Shown here: one piece after another, positions 41,762-49,649 of the stretch
Numbering within the stretch: position 1 is the first letter of the stretch
How the letters are laid out: the number at the start of each line of letters is the position of its first letter
Assembly: GCF_050937815.1 (NCBI RefSeq)
Contig: NZ_JACDIJ010000005.1
Coordinates: forward strand, 83,312-147,311
Reading direction: 5' to 3'
DNA: 64,000 bases
From: Treponema_C sp050937815
Lineage (GTDB): Bacteria; Spirochaetota; Spirochaetia; Treponematales; Treponemataceae
Translations under genes and position numbers: made by a program
The notes under the pieces: generated by a model
The model's input: the letters and a program-made list of their open reading frames with translations, nothing else
Told to the model about the DNA's origin: nothing
Databases searched by the model: none

Positions 41762-41916
41762 CTTTACCGTACAGGAAGTACGGTAAAGCCGTAAATAGTC
41801 GGTTTCGGGCTTGCCTGAAACCGAGATTCAAAACCGAACAGGAGGTTCGGTTTTGAAACGGTATGTTCGATGTTATCTTTAAGTGTGAGCAATTCTGAAG
41901 AATTGCGAACTTAAAG
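41762..41916 (+). repeat. Type B four-hairpin element (B3)
   Basis: Hairpin 1 at 41762-41788 (11-bp arms CTTTACCGTAC with loop AGGAA), linker CCGTAAATAGTC, hairpin 2 at 41801-41822, linker GAGATTC, hairpin 3 at 41827-41857 (same arms as B1, loop AGGAG), hairpin 4 at 41877-41916 (outer arms CTTTAAGT/ACTTAAAG, inner GCAATTCT/AGAATTGC). Same order as B1 and B2. Confidence 0.7.
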
Positions 41917-42071
41917 CCGACTTTTATGCGAGTTTTGCTTTGCAAAACTCGATATGCACGTGTGCAATGCTATTTGTATTGCACACGTGCACGATGTTCG
42001 GAAAAGCCTTATATAACCAAGTTTCGCGTGCGAAATGTGCAGTGCACTGACGCACCGTTTGCAGCGAGCTC

Positions 42072-42205
42072 TTAGAGAAAAATAAATATCTTCGGGAATA
42101 TAAGTTATAAAAGCTGTATGTTCTGCATAAAAGCGAGCGGCTCAGCGGGCTTTTAGAAAAAGATAAACATCTTCGGGAATATAAGTTAAAAAGCCGTATG
42201 CCCTG
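42072..42205 (+). repeat. Two 54-bp direct repeats, 80 bp apart
   Basis: Copies at 42072-42125 and 42152-42205 share the block ATCTTCGGGAATATAAGTT and flanking bases with several substitutions. The second leads directly into hairpins at 42206-42229 and 42234-42260, the same order as in the type A module A2. Confidence 0.6.
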
Positions 42206-42260
42206 CGAGTTTGCGGAACCGCAAACTCGTCGCGCGTCAGTGCGCGCAGCGCACTGACGC
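42206..42260 (+). repeat. Paired hairpins (A6) before the heptamer array
   Basis: Perfect 11-bp hairpin CGAGTTTGCGG/CCGCAAACTCG at 42206-42229, then perfect 12-bp hairpin GCGTCAGTGCGC/GCGCACTGACGC at 42234-42260, 4 bp apart, as in module A2. Confidence 0.65.
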
Positions 42261-42263
42261 GCA

Positions 42264-42375
42264 GGTATCGGGTATCGGGTATCGGGTATCGGGTATCGGG
42301 TATCGGGTATCGGGTATCGGGTATCGGGTATCGGGTATCGGGTATCGGGTATCGGGTATCGGGTATCGGGTATCG
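42264..42375. repeat. Heptanucleotide tandem repeat, exactly 16 units
   Basis: GGTATCG repeated exactly 16 times without a mismatch over 112 bp. A 7-bp unit shifts the reading frame with each unit gained or lost, so it could vary in phase if it lay in a gene, but no credible gene covers it. It abuts the hairpins at 42206-42260. Confidence 0.95.
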
Positions 42376-42618
42376 AAGGGCATTATACGGCGCGCTCTTT
42401 TTGTGTCAAGCGTTTTTTGCGGGAAAATGCACTTTTTTTGTAAAAATGCGCAGAAGTTAATACGCCGTGCAGCCTTCATGTGCATAAGTATAGCACGGGA
42501 CAAGCGGTATTGGCAAGGGATAAAACGGGAGGGGAAAAATTCTGCCCCGCTTTAAAAGCGGTGATTTTCAGTTATGATACAGGACAGTTATGTATCCGTG
42601 CCCACCGCACACAAAAAA

Positions 42619-42645
42619 AGAGCCGGCGGAAAACCCGTCGGCTCT
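42619..42645 (-). terminator. Rho-independent terminator of the flagellar operon
   Basis: An 11-bp stem (AGAGCCGGCGG with one G-U wobble) around an AAAAC loop, followed on the minus strand by seven T. It lies about 50 bp downstream of the flgE stop. The other strand has a weaker T-run, so it may act in both directions. Confidence 0.85.
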
Positions 42646-42693
42646 TTGCATTTAATCTCTAAAACCTATTTTAGCTCCGGTTCAGTCTTCAGC

Positions 42694-44085
42694 TTAGCGC
42701 TTTAAGGACAATACCGTTTCAAGCAGGGTGTCGGCGGTTTGAATGGACTTTGAGTTTGCCTGAAAACCGCGCTGGGTTACAATCATATCGGTAAACTGTT
42801 CGGTTAAATCGACGTTCGACATTTCCAAGGTACCTGCCAAAAGGCTGCCCTTTCCTGCAATGCCCGAAGTGCCGATATTTGCCAAGCCGGAGTTGTTCGA
42901 CTGCACATAGGTATTGCTTCCCGTTTTTTCAAGACCGCCCTGATTTGTAAACGAAGCAAGGGCTATTTGACCGATAGCGCGGTTCGTACCGTTTGAATAC
43001 ACGCCGGTAATCACACCGCTTTGGTCTATTTTAAAGTTATCCAAATAGCCCATTGTGTAGCCGTCTTGGAAAAAGGCCTTTGTGCTGCTTTCGGACGCGC
43101 TTTGGGTAATCGTATTTTTTTGACTTCCGATGGTACCCAAATTGATGTTTAAAGTTTGGCGCAAAGGGTTTCCGTCCGCATCGGGGTTCGATTCGGGTAC
43201 GGTAAACGATGTTTGCAAAATAATTTCTCCGCCGGGATTCGTTACATTACCCACCGTATCGCTGACCGACAGCAAGGTTCCCGTATTGTCGAAGTTTACC
43301 AAAAAAGTATTGCCCATACCGTCCGTCGTTCCCAAACCGACCCTTGTTTGCGTAAAATCGGCATTGTCCGGATCTACATCTACGGTTGCAAGCCACTGGT
43401 TGGGAGTGCCGGCAACACGGGCAAAAGATACGGCCAAGTTATGGGCATTGCCGAAACTGTCGTAAATTTTAAATTCGGTCGCCCATGTTCCCTTTGCAAT
43501 ATCGCGGGCAGTGGCGCCTTCAAGAATTTCGGGCGTGTTTTTATTTAAGTTACAGGCAAAGTTGACGTTTTCCGTCGCCTTTGCAGGGTCCTTTGTTCCC
43601 ACGGGAATAATCAAATCTTCGGTATTGCCCGCGGTGTTGATAACCATTTCGCCGTTTAATTCGCGCGCCATCCATCCCTGCACACGTAAACCGTCGGCGG
43701 GATTCACCAGGGTACCGTCACGGTCGATACCGAAAGCTCCGGCACGGGTGTAAAAGGTTTCTTCTCCGTCCTTTAAGACAAAAAAGCCGTTGCCTTGGAT
43801 GGCGACATCGGTGCCGACTCCCGTAGACTGTAAATTGCCCTGTGTAAAAATCGTGTCTATTGAAGCGACCATAACGCCCAAGCCGACTTCTTTGGGATTT
43901 ATACCGCCGACTTCGGTGGTGGGTTTTGCGGCACCCGAAAGCTGCTGAGAAATCATATCGTGAAAATTGACGCGGCCTTTTTTAAAGCCGGTGGTGTTTA
44001 CGTTGGCGACGTTGTTACCGATGACGTCCAAGCGGGTTTGGTGGTTTTGCATTCCGGATACGCCGGAATAAAGTGATCTCATCAT
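42694..44085 (-). CDS. flgE: Flagellar hook protein FlgE
   Basis: The 463-residue protein starts MMRSLYSGVSGMQNHQTRLDVIGNNVANVNTTGFK, with the standard flagellar rod/hook N-terminal motif, and ends with the matching C-terminal coiled-coil motif (MIVTQRGFQANSKSIQTADTLLETVL). It forms the hook that joins the periplasmic filament to the motor. Spirochaetal FlgE subunits are covalently cross-linked through lysinoalanine, for which residues are available but not identified here. AGAGG lies 9 nt before the ATG. It is last in the operon, followed by a terminator; flbD-motA-motB, which usually follow in spirochaetes, are not present. Confidence 0.95.
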   Translation of the reverse strand: MMRSLYSGVSGMQNHQTRLDVIGNNVANVNTTGFKKGRVNFHDMISQQLSGAAKPTTEVGGINPKEVGLGVMVASIDTIFTQGNLQSTGVGTDVAIQGNGFFVLKDGEETFYTRAGAFGIDRDGTLVNPADGLRVQGWMARELNGEMVINTAGNTEDLIIPVGTKDPAKATENVNFACNLNKNTPEILEGATARDIAKGTWATEFKIYDSFGNAHNLAVSFARVAGTPNQWLATVDVDPDNADFTQTRVGLGTTDGMGNTFLVNFDNTGTLLSVSDTVGNVTNPGGEIILQTSFTVPESNPDADGNPLRQTLNINLGTIGSQKNTITQSASESSTKAFFQDGYTMGYLDNFKIDQSGVITGVYSNGTNRAIGQIALASFTNQGGLEKTGSNTYVQSNNSGLANIGTSGIAGKGSLLAGTLEMSNVDLTEQFTDMIVTQRGFQANSKSIQTADTLLETVLSLKR

Positions 44086-44099
44086 ATCAGTAGTTCCTC

Positions 44100-44540
44100 T
44101 TAATGTGCATAAATGCGTTCGATTTGTTTCATCTCATAGGGAGTGCCGTTTACGACAACGTGCGGATTTTCACCGCGCGAAGCGGCTTCTGCCGTTCCCT
44201 TGATAAGCCCGTTTTCGGTTGCCACATCTACGGTTTTTCCGACTATACTAACCGCCTCCGAATTGGTTAACATTGAAGCCAAGCGGTTAAAACCCGAACT
44301 CATATTCGTAATTTGCTCCAGCGACGAAAACTGCGCCATTTGTGCAATAAATTCGGTGTTTTCCATCGGCGACAGCGGGTCTTGGTGCGAAAGCTGCGTT
44401 ATAAGCAGTTTTAAAAAATCATCCTTGCCTAATTGCTGACTTGAGGTACGTCCGTTTACCGCAAGACTTTTGTTAAAGCTGTCGACTTGCATTTGCGTTT
44501 TCGCGACATCAGCTGCATTCATTTTTGTGTTTATTTCCAT
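44100..44540 (-). CDS. flgD: Flagellar hook assembly protein FlgD
   Basis: The 146-residue protein (start ATG at 44540, GGAG 6 nt upstream; an in-frame TTG at 44546 is less likely) has the FlgD N-terminal motif LGKDDFLKLLITQLSHQDPLSPMENTEFIAQMAQFSSLEQ. FlgD caps the growing hook. It is shorter than enterobacterial FlgD because it lacks most of the C-terminal Ig-like domain, which is the usual spirochaetal form. It lies between fliK and flgE. Confidence 0.93.
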   Translation of the reverse strand: MEINTKMNAADVAKTQMQVDSFNKSLAVNGRTSSQQLGKDDFLKLLITQLSHQDPLSPMENTEFIAQMAQFSSLEQITNMSSGFNRLASMLTNSEAVSIVGKTVDVATENGLIKGTAEAASRGENPHVVVNGTPYEMKQIERIYAH

Positions 44541-44556
44541 AAACAACTCCTCACGT

Positions 44557-46011
44557 TTAGGCTATCAGGTTTATGTAAGGACGCGAATCAAGCAGCGCTT
44601 CCGAAGCGGCTGCCGCATCTTCTACGATAAAAGCCGTTTGCTCGTCATAACGTATGCCGAAGGGATTGGCCGCGCAATTGTGTCCGTCCGTTTGGCGTCC
44701 GTCCGTATTTCGTCCGTCTTGTCCCGACCAGCTTAAATCAAAGCCGGCGGTATCGAAACCGTTCGACGAAAAAGCTTCGGTTAATGCCGTTATATTCGAC
44801 TTAAAGGCATTGTACGCTTCTTCGCTGGCAACCGTTATACGTCCCGTCAATATATTGTCGGAAAATTGTAAACGTATCTTAACGTTTCCCAGCTCTTCGG
44901 GATGCAAAATCAAGTTTATCGTTCCCTTATTTCCGTCCTGCAAGATAATCGAACCGGCTTTTACCAAGTCTGCGGCATTATTGCGTATTTCGGACGACAA
45001 CAGCGAAGCAAAACGGTTTTGAACTTGTTCGGAGCCCTGCGCGGAAACCGAAGCCTCTTTTGTAAAAAAAGCTGAAGGTACCGCATTGTTCGGCTCTTCC
45101 GATGTGTTAAAAAAAACATCGGCGTGAACGTTTCCCTTGCCGTCATACCGCAGATTGTCCGCAAAGTTGTGCTTTTTTTCCTTTACAACCGGCGCTTGGG
45201 TACGTTCGTCGCGGACCGAAATCGCAGGGATTTCGGGCAGGCGCATTTCCGCACCGCCGGTATGTTCAATGTCGGATACCCGGTTAAGCGAAACCTCTTC
45301 GCCGAAGGCGGCCTTTGTGTGTCGGGCGGCTTTGGGTTTGGGCTTTGCGCTTGCCGTTTCGGCGGACGCATACGGCGGCAAAGCAAACAAAGCATTTTTG
45401 CTTTCGGCGTCCGCATCGTTTTCGGTATCGGAGGGCACAAGCGTTTGCGCTGCATTCGATTTTTCCGAAACTTCTTTTAGGGCACATTCCGCCCCCGTTT
45501 TGCAACCGCCTTCAAGGTTTTCAAAGCCGGTAAACGCAACGGCTTTTTCGTCAATCGCAGGCCCGTCAATCGTACCTTCGCTAAGCCCCTTTTCATCGGG
45601 CGAAAAAACCGCAGTTTCGGTTTTTTCAAAGTCTTTTTTTCCGGCCGCTTTAGCCTTTGTATCCGAATCTTCGGGCTTCATTGCTTGTTCGGCTTGAGCG
45701 CCTTTTTCGGGTGCGGACGTTTCGCCTGCGCCTTTTTCACCTGCTCCGGGCGGCGGCGAGCCGGTTTCGTGTACTGAGTTCCGCACAGCTTCGTTTTTGC
45801 CGGCCGTACGGACATCTGATTCCGCAGCCTTCGGGCTGCCGGTTTCAGGAGGGCCTTCCTTGGCTTTTAAATCCTGTGAAAAACCGCTTTGTTTTAAAAG
45901 CTTTTCAAAAGAAGATTCACCTTGAAAGGAAGCGTTCAATCCCTGAACCGAAAATCTTCCGGGAGGTACCCGTATACGGGGACCTTCAAGGTGAGTATAT
46001 AATGCCTGCAT
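44557..46011 (-). CDS. fliK: Flagellar hook-length control protein FliK
   Basis: The 484-residue protein starts at the ATG at 46011 (MQALYTHLEG, GGAGG 7 nt upstream). It has a long low-complexity N-terminal region rich in Glu, Ala and Lys (about 20-330), as expected of a molecular ruler, and a C-terminal Flg_hook domain (about 345-430; GTINLILHPEELGNVKIRLQF). FliK sets hook length and switches export specificity. It is upstream of flgD and downstream of the flbB-like gene, the arrangement also seen in other treponemes. Confidence 0.85.
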   Translation of the reverse strand: MQALYTHLEGPRIRVPPGRFSVQGLNASFQGESSFEKLLKQSGFSQDLKAKEGPPETGSPKAAESDVRTAGKNEAVRNSVHETGSPPPGAGEKGAGETSAPEKGAQAEQAMKPEDSDTKAKAAGKKDFEKTETAVFSPDEKGLSEGTIDGPAIDEKAVAFTGFENLEGGCKTGAECALKEVSEKSNAAQTLVPSDTENDADAESKNALFALPPYASAETASAKPKPKAARHTKAAFGEEVSLNRVSDIEHTGGAEMRLPEIPAISVRDERTQAPVVKEKKHNFADNLRYDGKGNVHADVFFNTSEEPNNAVPSAFFTKEASVSAQGSEQVQNRFASLLSSEIRNNAADLVKAGSIILQDGNKGTINLILHPEELGNVKIRLQFSDNILTGRITVASEEAYNAFKSNITALTEAFSSNGFDTAGFDLSWSGQDGRNTDGRQTDGHNCAANPFGIRYDEQTAFIVEDAAAASEALLDSRPYINLIA

Positions 46012-46038
46012 GGGCATACCTCCGATGTAAACATCGGA

Positions 46039-46671
46039 CTATTGTATTGACACGGGCTTATTCGTCATTTTACGCTGGAGCAAGGCAACCCTGTCGGGCG
46101 GCATCATAGACAGCCAGTTTGATACTTGCGAAAGTTTTCCGGCAGCTTGCGCCATTTCTTCCACCTTACGCAGCGTATCGATTACGTCCTGATCATCCAT
46201 CGCATTCAGTATTTCCACGGCGTCGGACGGCCGCATACTGTTTAGGTTTTTTGCGTTTTGTTCGATGTTTACATTTCTATCATCGTACTTTTTTACTTCA
46301 TTGTTAAATGTTTTTTCGCGTTCTTCCAAGGCAAGACGCATTTCTTCCAATTTTTGCGCTATTTGGCTGTTTTCCGCCTCTTGTGCGGCAATATCCTGCT
46401 CACGTTTATTGAGTTCTTCGGCATATATGTTAAGCGATTCCAAACGCTTGGCAAGCCGGTCTTCATCCAAATTTGCTATAAGATCGGTGTCCGCATGTGC
46501 GTTTGTTTCGGAGGTTTGTACTTGCAAGCCCATCAGCCGATACAGCGGTGCAAACATTTTTTTTGCATTTATGACACCCAAATAATCAAACCACAGCATC
46601 CCGCCTAAAATCAAGATAAGAACCAAAATAAGCAATGCTATGGTTTTTCCGATAGTAGCTCCCCTCGCCAA
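46039..46671 (-). CDS. flbB: Flagellar collar protein FlbB/MotE-like
   Basis: The protein has one N-terminal transmembrane helix with the GMLWFDYLGVI motif and a long periplasmic coiled coil (about 75-150), then a MotE/MgtE-N-like C-terminal helical segment (MRPSDAVEILNAMDDQDVIDTL). In Borrelia, FlbB is a base protein of the periplasmic collar that anchors stators. I choose a TTG start at 46671 (LARGATIGK) because AGGAGG lies 5 nt upstream of it inside the longer frame that begins at the ATG at 46701. The upstream ATG lacks a ribosome site. It is the first gene of this block; fliJ/fliI, its usual upstream neighbours, are absent. Confidence 0.8.
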   Translation of the reverse strand: MARGATIGKTIALLILVLILILGGMLWFDYLGVINAKKMFAPLYRLMGLQVQTSETNAHADTDLIANLDEDRLAKRLESLNIYAEELNKREQDIAAQEAENSQIAQKLEEMRLALEEREKTFNNEVKKYDDRNVNIEQNAKNLNSMRPSDAVEILNAMDDQDVIDTLRKVEEMAQAAGKLSQVSNWLSMMPPDRVALLQRKMTNKPVSIQ

Positions 46672-46787
46672 AGCCGCCTCCTGTTTGTTCCCGCTGTGCA
46701 TACTGTAAAACAGCAGTATTTTCAGCCGTATATAGTTATTATACTACATGATAAGTCAATCTGTATATATCTTCGGCAAAAAAAACT

Positions 46788-49649
46788 TCAAAGCATAAAT
46801 TTAAACATCAATTTAAATTGATGTTTGGGAATTTCAAAGGGTTTCCACAACAGGGTAATGCCCGCATCAATCGGATAAGAGGCGGCCGAACCGGAATTAA
46901 ACGAAAGGGTGGAAAACAAACTTCCGTGTACCGTAAAAACGGTGGTTCCGCCGCGCAAAAAAACGGCATCCGCCCCGCCGTCTACACAAATACGTCTAAA
47001 AAAAATCGGCATAAAGGTCAACGGTTTTTGGATATCATAGGCAAAAAGAATAAACCGGCTTTCAATGCCCCACTTTTCTTGGGCATTTATATATGCCGAA
47101 ACCGCACCCGAAAAGGGAAGGTTTAATGTAAAACGGCGGGGATTTTTAAAAGGCAGTAAAAAGGGCATATGAAAACCGTTTTTAAAGCGGTGTATAACCC
47201 GAAACGCCGGTTCCGGCCGCCCCGATATATCCCAATTCTTTTTTATAAAAACCTGTACGTTCGAGTTAAAGCCGATATACTCATACGCGCCGGTTCCGGT
47301 ACGCCGGGTATATTTTAAACCGAGCTGCACGCGATCCGTTAACGAATAGCCGTCATCTTTGTACGGTACATTGTCGCTGTGCGAAGCGGCATTGTATGTA
47401 AAAAAAGCCGTATTTGCCGCATATAAAGCCGCAAAATTCGATACAAGAGGAATTTCAAAATCCGTATGCATACGAAAAACGGCGCGCTGCAAGCCGGTTT
47501 TTATTCCCGCTTCGGTATAAAAACCGGCTTCAATTTCCGCAGGATAGTCGGCAAAGGCAAGAGAGGCGTTTGCATTAAAATTATGTGTATGCGCGTCGAT
47601 TCCCAAACCTGCTATAAATAAAAAATGTTCGACCGGATCTCCGGTTAGGGCCGATACTCCCAACGGAATGTCTGCCGGAACATAGGGAGTAAACGAATCG
47701 ATATTTAAAAAACCGACAAGCGGAATTAAAACGCCTCTTTTCATATATTTTAAAGGCCGATAGGGTTTAACTTCCGCAGTTACCGGCAGTTCCATTTTTA
47801 TATCCGTTTTTATCGGTTCTCCAGCGATATAATTTTGTCCGCAAGATTTTAAAGGAAGGCTGTAATAATCGCCGAAATCATGCATAATCGACAAATGCCG
47901 GTGCTCATAAAACCGCGATATAAGAGCAATACCGTCTTCAAAGGCGGCAGGCCAAAACACTCCTCCCGAATACTGTGTGCGCTGTACTTCTAAAACGCCG
48001 CCGCTTGCGCACACAAGGCTTTTTAAATCAAGGCGTGCCAAAACGGGTTGAAAACGGGCATTAAGCGCGCATGAAAAATATAAAACGCCGTCATGCACGG
48101 AGGGGGAACATAAAACGGGGTTTATATCACATCCGTTTTCATCTCTATTTTCGTCCGGAGCCGCAAAGTCATAGGTACACATCGTTTCGTTTTCGGTATC
48201 GTATACAAAAAGCGAGCATACAAGTTTACCAGAGGGCGCAGCCCTATGTTCCAATAAACATAAAATCCGCCCCTCTCCTATATCCGCAGATTCAAGGGGA
48301 AAAACTCCCTGTGTAAAGTTTATACGTTTTACGGGATTTATTTTTCCAGTTTTGGCTGCGCCGCACAGCTCATCAAAATCATAAAGTACAAGCGAATACG
48401 ACGTTCCCCGGCGTTCCGTACCGGCAAGCAGCGTTTTTCCCTTGTGTTCGATGAGGCTTGCCTGATCCGGAGCGTCCGTATGCAAAACAAAGCGTTTTTT
48501 TTGCGTATCGTACACGCTCAGTGTTCGGCGCGCTTTTTCGGTGCCGCGTAAACCGGACAAAAGTAAAAAAGTGCCGGAGCGGGAAAAAACAAGGCGGTTA
48601 GACAAATCGGAACGGCAGATAAAAAGCGGAGTGCGGGTTTTCGCCGGCAAAAACATAACCGAAGAGGACGCATAATCGTACCATGCAAGCCCGGAAGGCG
48701 ATGATGTAAGATTGGCATAGAGGCGAAAACCCTTTTGTGCGTTTTTATATTCGGCTGTAATATCATCGAATAAGGATTCCGGAGCTTGTTCGTAGGGAGG
48801 AATATAAACTGAACTTTCGAAGCCGTTCCATGCTTGGCTGAGAGAAATGCCGTATACCTTTTTAAAAATACCTGCCGACAAGTTAAAAAAATGTACCCTG
48901 CCGCCCTGTTTCCATAATTCGGCATATGTATGCATGCCGTATTTTTTTTGAATATAGTCGGTAAAGGCCGCGCCGAAAATATAGGGTAAAGAACCGTCGG
49001 TATAAGATCCGTATGCTCCGGTTACCGATCTCCAATCGGGAAATTTGTTTTCTATCTTTGCTTGACGCAGTACATGCATACTGTAACTGTCATTCAATCT
49101 TCCCTGAGTGTCCATGCTTTCAAAAAAAACGGCCGCGCCTTCGGTAAACGAAGGAGGAAAATTCAGCATAAAAGAAGGGCTGAGCGCATCGGCAAAAACG
49201 GAAGAAAGAGAATCCCACAAGGGCGAGCGGATATTAAAGGTTAAAGCGTGTACAAGCTCATGATAAAAAACGGAAACAAGAGAATCCGAAAAAACCGAAA
49301 ATGATGAGGGAGGAACCGAATCGAATAAAACAATGCGGTTATACGGAAAGGCCGTATAATAAGCGTTAAAAACGTCGGTATCGCGCGTAATTACAACCGG
49401 AATATGTAATGCTTTTTGAAATTGAAGATGAGCGGCGGCTTTGCGATACAGGGTGTCGGCACAGGAGGCAAGACGGCGGGCGGAAAGAGCCGATTCTTCC
49501 GAAAAAATAAAATCGAAGTATTCGGTTTGAATTACCGAAAGCTTTTTAAAAACCGATATTCGGCCGGCCGGTCTTTGTGCATACAGTGTAAACACACAAA
49601 ACAACAGTATCGGCACGGATAAAAAAAACTTATACCGATAAAGCCGCAA
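46788..49649 (-). CDS. Exported HEXXH metalloprotease-like protein with C-terminal beta-barrel
   Basis: The 953-residue protein begins with TTG at 49649 (GGAG 6 nt upstream). It has a signal peptide (1-25), a gluzincin-type domain with zinc motif His130-Glu-Leu-Val-His134 and a distal Glu170 in SFTEGAAVFFES, a middle region of beta-propeller-like strands (about 300-640), and a C-terminal part of amphipathic strands resembling an outer-membrane barrel ending in FKFML. This implies a surface-anchored protease. Its 5' end overlaps the hexokinase stop by 20 nt on the same strand. Exact specificity is unknown. Confidence 0.75.
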   Translation of the reverse strand: MRLYRYKFFLSVPILLFCVFTLYAQRPAGRISVFKKLSVIQTEYFDFIFSEESALSARRLASCADTLYRKAAAHLQFQKALHIPVVITRDTDVFNAYYTAFPYNRIVLFDSVPPSSFSVFSDSLVSVFYHELVHALTFNIRSPLWDSLSSVFADALSPSFMLNFPPSFTEGAAVFFESMDTQGRLNDSYSMHVLRQAKIENKFPDWRSVTGAYGSYTDGSLPYIFGAAFTDYIQKKYGMHTYAELWKQGGRVHFFNLSAGIFKKVYGISLSQAWNGFESSVYIPPYEQAPESLFDDITAEYKNAQKGFRLYANLTSSPSGLAWYDYASSSVMFLPAKTRTPLFICRSDLSNRLVFSRSGTFLLLSGLRGTEKARRTLSVYDTQKKRFVLHTDAPDQASLIEHKGKTLLAGTERRGTSYSLVLYDFDELCGAAKTGKINPVKRINFTQGVFPLESADIGEGRILCLLEHRAAPSGKLVCSLFVYDTENETMCTYDFAAPDENRDENGCDINPVLCSPSVHDGVLYFSCALNARFQPVLARLDLKSLVCASGGVLEVQRTQYSGGVFWPAAFEDGIALISRFYEHRHLSIMHDFGDYYSLPLKSCGQNYIAGEPIKTDIKMELPVTAEVKPYRPLKYMKRGVLIPLVGFLNIDSFTPYVPADIPLGVSALTGDPVEHFLFIAGLGIDAHTHNFNANASLAFADYPAEIEAGFYTEAGIKTGLQRAVFRMHTDFEIPLVSNFAALYAANTAFFTYNAASHSDNVPYKDDGYSLTDRVQLGLKYTRRTGTGAYEYIGFNSNVQVFIKKNWDISGRPEPAFRVIHRFKNGFHMPFLLPFKNPRRFTLNLPFSGAVSAYINAQEKWGIESRFILFAYDIQKPLTFMPIFFRRICVDGGADAVFLRGGTTVFTVHGSLFSTLSFNSGSAASYPIDAGITLLWKPFEIPKHQFKLMFKFML

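Larger units (their letters stand above)
41336..42693. other. 1.3-kb repeat-only stretch downstream of flgE
   Basis: There is no credible gene. It holds B1, A3, B3, a hairpin with arms AAGGAAAG/CTTTCCTT at about 41535-41573, palindromes at 41698-41725 (CTTAGGGGC/GCCCCTAAG), a palindrome at 41941-41963 (CGAGTTTTGC/GCAAAACTCG), a 13-bp hairpin at about 41955-41992 (GCACGTGTGCAAT arm), an A-type fragment with CCTTATATAACCAAG at about 42009-42035, the 54-bp repeats, the heptamer array, and the flgE terminator. From 42376 to 42612 I see nothing functional. Confidence 0.7.

Noticed and set aside
42211..42555. Open frame that translates the heptamer array as a Tyr-Arg-Val-Ser-Gly-Ile-Gly repeat
   Set aside because: No ribosome site, frame made only by the tandem repeat; the same array is open in other frames on the opposite strand.
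44470..45505. Several long open frames opposite fliK
   Set aside because: They are shadows of the Glu/Ala/Lys-rich fliK sequence; no start signals.
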